Below are positions 34,601 to 43,500 of a stretch of 64,000 nt of DNA, in pieces; the stretch's first letter is position 1, and every line of letters starts with the position of its first letter. The stretch is from Sarcophilus harrisii (taxonomy: Eukaryota > Chordata > Mammalia > Dasyuromorphia > Dasyuridae). Made by a program: the position numbers and the translations under genes. The DNA lies in NCBI RefSeq assembly GCF_902635505.1, contig NC_045426.1:675399087-675463086 (forward strand), in the 5' to 3' direction. The notes under the pieces were generated by a model. That model saw only the letters and a program-made list of their open reading frames with translations. It made no database searches and was not told the origin of the DNA.

Positions 34601-37367
34601 GTCCAGATCTCAGTAACAAGGACTGCTGCCTGGGGAAAGGGAAGGGCATAAGCCAGACAGTGTGTTCTTTAGAGCCAGCCTAACTTCTTCACAGCAAGGT
34701 TTCAGCCTCTACTTCTTCTCTGAACCCGAGTGCGGATCGAGGGCCTGTGGTAACCCTGCTTGGATGGACTTATGGAAAATGCCCCTGAAATCCACTGTAC
34801 AAGATGACCTAATCATGTTTCTAGTGCTGGGATTTGTAGTAACAGTGATGTTGGAGCTGAAATGTAGAAACTGCCCGGACTCCTATTTGAGGGCATTTGA
34901 GATCATTAGGACTAATGGCTCTGTTTTCAGAAAAATAGAATAAACCTCTTTCATTCAAAAGCTTCCGATGAGTTATAGCTTTGTTTGTGCAGTCTAACAT
35001 CAGTCAGAGATCATTTGACATCTGCATTGCCTGTATCAGTTGGCCATCAATGGCTGGGCCTGTTACTTCTCATGTGGACGGTTCATGAGGGGGTGATTTG
35101 CAAATAGTCACATCGAATCCCATGTTTTCACACTTTAGGCCTTAACAAGTCACTTTATAGAAATCATGCTCCAGGTATCTAAGAGCTAGAAAGACAACAC
35201 TGGGGAGACCAGTGGGAAATGAGATGCTCCATTCCAGAGCAATGGGGGAAAATACTCTGACCCCACTAAGGAGTGTGGGAAATAACACGAGCCCATATCT
35301 TCTATCCCATCCACTTCTCCCTCCAACCCACACACCCATTCTGCTCTCCAAGCACTGGCTGTTTGGTGCAGATTTGGCATTTAGCTTAAGGCATCTTGGT
35401 GGCAACTAGAAGCTGAAAGTTAATTGCTACTTGATGGCAAAACCCAAGAATATTCCTGACTCCCAAACTCACCTTGACTTTGAAAGAACGATGGCCCAAG
35501 AGCTCTGAAAGGCTGTTGCAGCAGCTGTTATACCGATGTCTCATCCACACCTTATACTTCCGAAGGGCATCTCCGGACCCTGGGGAGAAGTAGTGTTTCT
35601 GCCCTAGACTCTCTCTCTCCCAACCTATATTCCAACTGGGACATCTCTGCAATCCCAGACCTGTAGCAGCTCATGCTCCCGAGGCAGAGGCTAAGAAATC
35701 ACTGCAGCCACACCAGGGCAAAACATCACACGCGCCTGGTAGATCCCCCAACAGCCTCCCTCGCATTCACTTGAGGACCACGATCATGCTTGGCCTAGGT
35801 CCGAAGGCTACTGTTCTTCTACAGGATGATAAGTGACCACCCTCCAAAAATATACCCAGCTATTCTGAGGTCAATTAGGGAAAGGATTTTTGATTATTGT
35901 GCAATTAAAAAAAAAAAAAAAAGTATTAGACTTGGAAGTCGAATGACCTGGGTCAGACTTCCAAAGGAGCCATTTATCATCCCTGTGATCCTTGGCAAGA
36001 CATTTAACCCGACACTCAGTCTCCTCTTCTGTAAAATGGGGACAGTGCACTACAGAGTGGCTGTGAGGCAAGCTCTCTGAGACCCTTAAACTGTGACAGA
36101 AATGTTACAAAATCACAGGCATCATAAAGAAGCAACCAAGCAGCCCGTGTTTCTTCAAGAGAGTCTCCCATGGCAGCATCTCAAGGCCCTGGATCCCTGG
36201 GGGACCTCATGCTTTTCTGGACCATCTCCAGCTTCCTAAAGGGCAGCAGGAGGCGCCGCCCCTTCCATCAGCCGGACAACTGGAGCCAGGCTGGCGCTTG
36301 GGCGGGTACTCTAGGATGAGGCATCCTCACCTGCCATGGCCGCCTCCTCGGCAGGTAGGTGGCCCACGAAGAGCTCCCTCCGTTCCAGCAGAGCCCCGAA
36401 GAGTCGGCTGCACGTGTGGATGGCGCTGAGAACATCATCTTCCTGATCAGACTGAGGGGGGAGGGGACAGACGGAGAAGGGGGGGAGGGGACAGACGGAG
36501 AAGGGGGGAGGGGACAGACGGAGAAGGGGAAGACAGGTTCATTGCTTTACTCTTCTCAGCAGCTTAAAGTTTCCTCTAATTATGTCAGCTTTCATAGCTT
36601 AAAACTTAACTGATTGACTCAAGCTATCAATAGCTTAAAACTCAAGTGACTTGCTTAAGGGACAAGCTACCAGTAGTTTAAGATTTGTTGACATGATTTA
36701 AGCTAACAGTGGAAAGGCGGGGGGAGCAGTGGCTAGAGCATCATCTCGAGTTCAAATCCAGCTCAGACACTTCCCAGCGGGTGCCCCCTCCCCCTCTGGG
36801 CCTCAGTTTCCCCGTCTGTACAACGAGCGGGAGAAGGAAATGGCACCCCTGTAAGGAACCTTCCGTGGGGTCCCGAAGAGTCGGACCTGACGAAACAAAA
36901 GAAGCTAACCAAAGCTTAAATTTGTCGCTCATTTCATCGCCTTCAGGTTTCAGGGGTCTAGAGCTGGTGTCAAGGGCGTTAGGCGGCACGAAGGCTTTTG
37001 GGACCCGGCGCGTTTTCTGACTCTCACTAGGGAGAGCGCGCCCCGCGCCCCGCGCCCCGCGCCCCCGCGCCCCGCGCCCCGCGCCCCGCGCCCCGCGCCC
37101 CGCGCCCCGCGTCTCACTGGGCACAGCGCCCCCTGCGTCCTCCCGCGGTATCTCACTCTACTCAGAATACTTCCTGGATCCGACAGGCGCGCACATGCGC
37201 ACATGCGCTCACGCTCCCCGCCTCTTTCCTCCACCTCTCCCCGGCACCCCCTCCACTCGCACCTGCAGCACACCCAGAATATCAAACACGACGTTAGCGC
37301 CTCTCCGGCTCTTCAGGGCAGCCTCCAGCCAACGGCCCAGCTCCGCCGCCCCGCACTCCGGCTCCAT
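28210..37367 (-). CDS. NOC4L: NOC4L, nucleolar complex protein 4 homolog (15 coding exons)
   Basis: This is the orthologue of yeast Noc4, which pairs with Nop14 in the nucleolus for SSU-processome work and 40S subunit maturation. Coding exons, 5' to 3' on the minus strand: 37263-37367, 36331-36451, 35473-35579, 34397-34504, 33553-33702, 33076-33178, 32658-32692, 32496-32546, 32103-32214, 31580-31640, 30973-31083, 29716-29882, 28985-29067, 28657-28770, 28210-28329. All junctions are GT-AG and phases agree, giving 515 codons plus TGA; human is 516 as I recall it. The start MEPECGAAELGRWLEAALK resembles human. Exon 3 has KYKVWMRHRYNSCCN. Exons 9-12 hold the CBF/MAK21 (Noc) domain, with NGLFILIHQHNLEYPDFYRK at about residues 305-324. 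The end is EHFALD. Exon 14's donor lies in a GT repeat. Boundaries were placed by eye from homology. Confidence 0.96.
28330..28656 (-). other. NOC4L intron 14
   Basis: A 327-bp intron starting with (GT)25 and G8, then a GC-rich stretch. Its acceptor is CTCTTTCTCTAG before exon 15. No gene inside. Confidence 0.8.
28607..28656. repeat. (AC)25 microsatellite forming the NOC4L intron 14 donor
   Basis: Twenty-five uninterrupted AC units on the plus strand read as (GT)25 on the NOC4L sense strand. The first GT directly abuts the last coding base of exon 14 (28657), so the 5' splice site itself is the first repeat unit. The run is followed on the sense strand by T and G8. Exon 14 ends in LLELSPYE|, and exon 15 starts IFEKDF, as in human LLELTAYEIFERD, which fixes the junction. 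Confidence 0.93.
29883..30972 (-). other. NOC4L intron 11, AT-rich island
   Basis: A 1.1-kb intron without a recognised recent SINE. Positions 30855-30950 are strongly AT-rich, with near-inverted TTTTATAAGCATATA and ATATACTTTTATAAA segments able to form a hairpin. No coding sequence recognised. Confidence 0.5.
33703..34396 (-). other. NOC4L intron 4
   Basis: A 694-bp intron. It contains a LINE-2/MIR-like tail near 34215-34245 ('actcaataaacacttgttaaatgaa') and otherwise nothing recognisable. Confidence 0.5.
34505..35472 (-). other. NOC4L intron 3
   Basis: A 968-bp intron with no clear interspersed repeat and no coding exon. The 35-42% GC middle part (34,830-35,110) was not matched to any family I know. 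Confidence 0.5.
35915..36110 (+). repeat. MIR-type SINE in NOC4L intron 2
   Basis: 'gtgatccttggcaagacatttaac', then a degraded 'cctctgtaaaatgggg' and 'gtgaggcaagctctctgag' follow MIR order. It is preceded by an A-run at 35905-35922. Diverged. Confidence 0.6.
36456..36535. repeat. Tandem repeat, about 24-bp unit x3, in NOC4L intron 1
   Basis: The phrase ACAGACGGAGAAGGGG recurs at 36467, 36491 and 36514, each flanked by GGGGAGGGG, so the unit is 23-24 bp and purine-rich. It begins within about 10 bp of the intron 1 acceptor of exon 2 (36451/36452), so on the minus strand it supplies the pyrimidine tract of that acceptor (CCCCTCAG). Confidence 0.8.
36709..36902 (+). repeat. MAR1-like SINE in NOC4L intron 1
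   Basis: tRNA-derived CORE-SINE. It has the 'gttcaaatcc' box, 'cctcagtttccccgtctgt', 'gagaaggaaatggca' and a tail like 'gaagagtcggacctgacgaa', the order typical of marsupial MAR1. It is more GC- and CpG-rich than intergenic copies, in keeping with its place beside a CpG island. Confidence 0.75.
37033..37111. repeat. (CGCGCCC)n minisatellite in NOC4L intron 1
   Basis: About ten to eleven tandem copies of a 7-bp unit CGCGCCC. On the NOC4L sense strand these are GGGG runs separated by CGC, an arrangement able to form stacked G-quadruplexes in the non-template strand or the nascent intron. The unit is almost purely CpG and C and sits inside the promoter CpG island. Confidence 0.85.
37187..37208. 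promoter_or_regulatory. Tandem NRF1-like sites in NOC4L intron 1
   Basis: The run GCGCGCACATGCGCACATGC (first 20 bases) and its continuation contain two overlapping matches to the NRF1 pattern YGCGCAYGCGCR. It sits about 55 bp inside the first NOC4L intron, close enough to act with the shared promoter. Confidence 0.4.
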
Positions 37368-37546
37368 GTGGCCTCCGGGAGAGTGAATCTAGAATCGCAT
37401 GCGCTGAAGGGTTTGGAGGAAACTCGGCTCCGCCCCCTCTCGCGTCATCTGCAGCGCCGGCGCATGTATACGTCATCTCCCCGCGCCAGAGTCTAGTGCG
37501 GAGTACCTGGGGCCGCGTGGGGAGAGCGGTGGAACCCGGCTGAGCG
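37368..37546. promoter_or_regulatory. Bidirectional NOC4L/DDX51 promoter
   Basis: Only 179 bp separate the two divergent start codons, so one short GC-rich segment must serve both genes. No TATA box is visible. Seen here: an NRF1-like palindrome TCGCATGCGCTG (37395-37406), an Sp1-type GC box (about 37429-37437), and two CRE/ATF-like half sites, GCGTCATC (37442-37449) and ACGTCATC (37470-37477), 28 bp apart. Both transcription starts must lie inside or very near this interval. Head-to-head pairing of a 40S factor with a 60S factor fits shared control of ribosome assembly. Factor binding is inferred from motif only. Confidence 0.85.
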
Positions 37547-40500
37547 ATGGCGCTTTTTCGGATTGCCAGGTAAGCAGGGCTCACTCCGAGCCGAGCCTCG
37601 GGCGCTGCGGATTTGGAGGTCCGGCTGCTGGCAGGAACGTCTGGGAACACTTTCCTGTTACTGGCCCCGGCAAAGTTTACCACAACCCTCTCCCCACGTT
37701 GGGGGGAAGAGGCGGAGCTAGGAAGAAGGGACAGTGGCTGGGGAGAGGGAGAGGAGAACTGGGGTGTGGAAGGGGCGGGGCTGAGGGCGGGGGCGGAGCC
37801 ACGGAGCGGGCTGATAGGGGGATGGAGAAGGGGCGGGGCCAGAGAGGGACCTAGAAGGGGCAAAGAAGAAGGGAGTCAGGGACCGGGCAATAGGGGCAGG
37901 GATGGAGAAGGGGCGGGGCCAGGGAGGAGGGAGCGGGACTGGTGAAAGGGGGCGGAGTTGTGGAGAAGAGGCAGGACCAGGGAGAAAAGGAGGAGGGGCA
38001 GGGACGGAGGGGGCGGGGCCATAGAGGAAGCTAGTTAGGGTTCTGGAGAAGTGTGTAGGTGCAGGATTGGGAAGTAGGATGGTCTCTCCTCTCCCCGCTC
38101 ACCACCCACCCTTAGGGAAGCTAGATTCAGTTCCATCCCACCTGTCTTCAGTTCCTGCTTCTTGCCCCACCTGGAGTTCATCCCGTTGAGCAGATAAATA
38201 GAGAGCTTTGAATGTCACATGTAGTTTGCTCAGTCATCAGCAGAGAACCATTGAAGGTGTGATCAGAGCTGAGCTTAACTTGCCAGGAACGGGGAGGATA
38301 CGTTTCTGAGCTCTTGCTGTCAGTATGTCTCGGTCTTGATCTGGTCTCTACAACGTGCTAGGTCTGTGGCCAAGCCACTTGCCTTTTCTGAGAGAGACTC
38401 AGTTTCTCCTGCTGTGAAATGGGAATCATAAGATCACTTCCGTCAGAGGGGTGAAGGTCATACGAGGCGATGCATGGGAAGCACTTAACAGACCTTCAGT
38501 AAGAATCTTCTCTTCTGCTCTAAAATGGGCTTAAGAGGGCTCACTTCACAAAGTTGAGAAGGTCAAGTGAAATGATGCATGTCAACTTAAAACGTGCAAA
38601 CTTAAATCATGGAAACTTTAAAGCAACTTGTGAACATCAATTCTTTTTATTATAATAAAAGGAAGTAGGGGATAGTGGAGAGAACACCGATCAGCAGGAA
38701 GACCTGACTTCCTCTCTCATAGTTGACACTAGCAGTGTGAGCCTAGCCAAGTCATTTACTTTCTTCAAGTCGAAGTTTCCTAATCTGTAAACCATGGGGA
38801 GGTAGACTAATGACTTTTAAGGTTCTCTTCTATCTCTAAATGTATGTCTACTATATGTCTATATGTCTAGTCAGAGTCAGGCTAGATTCAGTCCTCACTT
38901 ACCTTGGTTATGGGATCCTAGGTAAGGATCCTCCTCTCTTTCTCCTCTCCCACCCTCCAACCTCCCAAAAAGGGTGGTCTGAAGCACAGAGAATAGACTT
39001 GGAGTCAGGAGGACCCTGCTTTCTTACACTTAGCTATGTTACAATAGATAAGTCAGCTCTTTCAGAAAACCCAGTTTATCATCTAGAAAAACTGACCTTT
39101 AATGATATCTGTACATGTGAGCTCAGATATGTTAAATGATGCTCTCAAGCATCAGTCATAATAAGAAAAGGATAGGGTTGGGTAAAACCACTGGATTTGC
39201 AGTTAGAAGACCCAGATTCAAATCCCATCTCAACTATATGTGTTAAAAATGAGAGCCATGGGGCAGCTAGTTGGTGTAGTGGAGTCTTCTTAACACTTTC
39301 TGGTTGTGTGATCCTGGGCAAGTCACTTAACCCCAATTGCCTAGCAAAAAGAAAAAAAAAAAGAGTTATAATAATAAGTAACATTTATATAGTGTCCACT
39401 GTGTGCCAGACACTATGCTAAGCACTTTGTAATATTTTCTCATTCCATCCACACAACAGCCTGGAGGAGGATAGTATTGTTATTATTTTCATTTTACAGT
39501 TAAGTCACTTGCTCAGGATCCCACAGCTAATAAGTAGTTGAGGCTAGATTTGATCTCAGGTTTTGCTGACTCAGGACTCAGGACTTTCTCCACTCACTGG
39601 GTCACTGTGATTTCCCTTCCCTGGATCTTGGTTTCCTCATGTGTAAAATTGAGGGAGTCAGACTGGATGGTTTTGGTAATGTCCTCATAGCATAGGAGGA
39701 TTGTGGTTGGACCAATTTGGGGGTTGGGGATCGCTAAGAGGACACGAGCAGGATGCTAGTCTTGGAATAAAGAGAGATGAGAAGATGGAATAGAAAGCAC
39801 TTGGTGAATAATGGTAATGAGGATCTGTGTGTCCAGTGGGGAGGATGAGATTCCATGAATGGAAGTAGGAGAGTGGGAGGAGGAGGATCTGGTTTTTGAG
39901 GGAAGATGGTGCATTGAGTAAAAGACACATTAAGGCTGGCCTGAGGAAGGTAAGAGTGAGAAGGACATGATGGTTGTCCGGAAGCATTTGCAGGAGGGCT
40001 TTGCCTTGTGCTGTTTGGCCAGAGCAGAGAACTAGGCAAAGAGTTAGCAAGAGGGACGTTGCCTCTGGACATCAGAATTGTTAGGAAGCTTGGTTCGAAG
40101 CAGCCTCCCTCAGCTCTGAGCCAGTGCTCCATCTCCTCCTCCACGGTGCCCTGAAGGCTAGTCTCTGGTGTTTGCGTTTTGTTCCGTAGACATTTGGGAG
40201 CTGCTGAAGGCTTTGGAGCAGAAGAGTAGATATGGTCAGACCCGGGCAGTTATGAGATGGCTTTGTTATCTGTAGGAAGGGTGGATTGCAAGGGGAAAAG
40301 GGTAGAGGCGAGAAGGTCCAGTGGGGAGACTGTTGTGATCGTCCAGTGCAGACTGTGGGAATAGGAATGAGTGGGAAAGGAGGGAACAGGTGTCCAAGTA
40401 AGAATGAGCAGCCTAACATTTGGTTGGAAGTGGGGATCGAGGAAGAGGAATGAGTCCTTGATGTGTCTGAGCTGAACAGTCTTATTGGGTCTGAGAAAAG

Positions 40501-43500
40501 AGGGGCAGCCTGGAAAATGGCGATGATCAAAGGGTGCCAGGAACATCAACAGGGCTTGGAGTCAGAGCACCGAGACGCCAGACCCAGCTCATGGCCCTCA
40601 TGGAGCTAAGGAAATAAAACTGCTTCTCTCCCCTCCCCCACAACCCCTGGGGATTCTGGGGGTAAGACCTGGCTCAGTACTAACAATTTCCTTTATCCCA
40701 GATATGAGGAACAAGAAAATGTGACTAACACCGAGGAGCAAGCCCAGGTGCTCCTGCAGAGGCTTCAAGTTCAGGCCCGGGAACGGCAACTGAGGAAGCA
40801 AAAGCAGCAGGAGGCCAAGGCGAAGGCCAGTCCCACTGGGGACAAGATCCCAGGATCCCCCAAGCCTGCACACCCCAACCCAAGTTCTCCAGTCCCTCCG
40901 GAACCTAAAAGAAAAGCCAAAAAGAGGAAGCGGGGGGATGGGAGCCCCCACAGGTTAGAAAAGTCAGCATCAGAGACAGAGGCCGAGTCCAGTCCGAGAG
41001 GGACTGGCAGCTCCAGAAAACCCAAGGGAAAGAAGAAAAAGAAAACTGGGAAGAAGGACCCAGAGGCTGCTGCAGGTAAGGGAAGTCCTCCCCCAAGATG
41101 GTGCCAGGGAGCTGGGAGCCCAGGGTGAGCAGGCTTCCCAGGACAGGGACAAGGATTGACAGAGTTTTTCTCTCACCTCCCCTCATCTAATTCCCCTTTC
41201 TTCAGGCAGTGAAAAGCAGGAAAAGGAAAAGGATCCACCAGAAGCTTCAGAGCCTTCGGGAGAGACCAGTGAATCCCCACATAGTGCCCTCGTTCTGGGA
41301 GTGCCCAATAAAAAGACCCTTCCAAAGGTAGGCCAGTGAACCTCCACCAGGTGCCCTTGTTCTGGGAGTGCCCAACAAGAAGCCCCCTCCAGAGATAAGC
41401 CAATGATTGACAGCTAGTTCTCACGTCCAGGGTGTGGGTATCCTGCTCCCACAGAACTCTGGCCTTTGCCCAGCGTCTCCTAGTGATGGCCCTGATTTAG
41501 TGAGGCGCCTGTGGTATGGGCAGCTGGAGCGGGCCTTTTGGCTCTGTCCCTGGTCTTAGCCCTATTCCCACACCCTTCTTTACTGACCTGTCACTCTTTT
41601 CACAGGTCCAGCCTTTCTTACCCAAATGGCTCGCTGAGCCCAGCCGGGTCCAAAAAAGTGTCAAAAACGACCTCGTCCCAATCCAGGATATCCCAGGAAT
41701 CCATCCTTGCCTACAAAAGAAACTAAAGACCAACGGCATCTTATCCTATTTTCCAGGTAGCCCCAATGCTCGGATCTGCCCCTTCAGCAGCAAGGCCCCT
41801 CCAGGCTGTAAAATACTGTCCCTCGCACCCAACCCTTCTTCTCTGAGGCCTCAGGTTCTCTCTTATGGGAAAGCTGCTTTCCCTCCCTGAAAACCCAGTG
41901 ACCATGTGCCCTCACAGCCTTGGGCAGGCCAGCGGCTCGATGGCCTTGGCTGCAGGGTGGTGTGAGCCCCTGGCTGGGTGGCCTGACCCAGCTGGGTGAG
42001 CCTCGGCTGAGGAGCTAAGCTTCTCTGACCCCAGAGGTGTCCCTTCATCTCCTGTGGCAGCCTGGCCGCGGGCCTTCCTCTCCATCAGGCCAGCCACATC
42101 AGGGTCTTGTAGCTCCTTTGCCATTTGCTTGAACAGATGCTCCCTGGCCTTAGGCCTGTGTTCAGGCTTGTTTGTTCTGCCTCTGGTGGGTGTGTCCTTA
42201 GAGGGCTCCCTGTGTGTCCCCTCCAGCATTCAAAAGGACAGTGACCTCATTGCAGAGCCTCACCAGGACACACGTTGGGTACCTGCCTGGTGGGGTGATT
42301 GTGAGAGTCCTCGAGAGGAGCCATTCAAAGCACTTTGCAGGTCTCGCTTGTGGTGGTCCTTATCATGCCCTATTGAGCCTCCATCTTGTTCTCCACCTGT
42401 CTAGTGCAGGCCGCGGTGATTCCCGCCCTCCTGGAGAGTGCGTCCCATGGATTCCTGGTGGGGAAGGGTGGCTACCAGCCCAGTGACATCTGTGTATCTG
42501 CCCCAACAGGCAGTGGGAAAACACTGTCCTTTGTCATCCCTGTGATCCAGGTAAATGATCAGGAAGGGAAGGGGCCTGGGAGACTCCACCAAAGGCTTGC
42601 TGAGCTCTTCCTGGTCACAAGCCCCAGTGCTTATGGGGAAGAGGGCAGCCTGTCTGAGGGACCTTGGCTGAAGAGGCCTCCTGATGCGGGGCCGCACTGT
42701 GTTTGTCCACAGGTCCTGTTGGAGCGTGTAGTGTGTCACATACGGGCCCTGGTGGTGCTGCCGACAAAGGAGCTGGCCCAGCAGGTTCGTGGGCCTTTTG
42801 TTTTCTCTGGTTTGCTGTGCTGCTTTGGGACAGAAGCTGTTGCCCCAGAAGCCCTTACTCCCATCCAGGGCTTCCCAACTCCCTTAGGGCTCTGGTTCCG
42901 TTTCAGGGAATCCATGGAGTTGGACAGGGAAAAGTTAAATTTTTATTTCAATATAGTGTGCCTATTGTAATCCTGTCTAAAAACATGCTGGGAAGGGGAG
43001 GGTTCTCCAGCCTCCTAAAGGCATTCGGGACAGAGGCTGTTCTATCCAGCCTCGATTGGCCACAAATATCGTTCTTGGGGCATCGTGTGGATGGATCCTC
43101 GTGCAAGGAACTGAATCTTAATAGCATTTGTCTTAACAGCAGAGGGCTTTCTGCCCGCAGAACTCAGCTGCCCCTCCTGCCCCTGCCCAGTTCTTGTTCA
43201 CGTATTCATTCTTGGGGACTATAGGTTTTAAACTAGTCAGTCCATCAGCAGTTTTTATTAAGTGCCGGGCACTGAGCTGGGTACGAGGCACGCGCATAGG
43301 AAAGCTTGCTGGCCCCACCCTCAAGGATCTTGCACTCCATGGATACGATTCTGTGGGCTTGCCAGTGCCCAACTCTGCTCTCTCCCTCCAGGTGAGCAAA
43401 GTATTCAATGTTTATGCCGATGGCACGGGTCTGCGCGTTGCCCAGATCACGGGGCAGAAATCTCTGGCAAAGGAGCAGGAGATCCTCGTCCAGAAGACGT

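Larger units (their letters stand above)
37570..40701 (+). other. DDX51 intron 1
   Basis: A 3.1-kb first intron. The GC-box cluster comes first, then MIR-type SINEs (about 38340-38510, 38655-38865, 38980-39140), a WSINE1-type SINE (39261-39362), a MIR3-type element (39367-39620), and an older unassigned repeat to about 40560. No coding exon is visible before the exon 2 acceptor (TTTATCCCAG at 40692-40701). Confidence 0.75.

Noticed and set aside
37294-37863. 189-codon minus-strand ORF over the NOC4L/DDX51 promoter
   Set aside because: It spans the NOC4L start region in another frame, the promoter and DDX51 intron 1. Pro/Ser/Arg-rich by composition.
39685-40549. Minus-strand ORFs of 99-149 codons in DDX51 intron 1
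   Set aside because: They lie antisense to an old interspersed repeat with few stops. No domain and no splice context.
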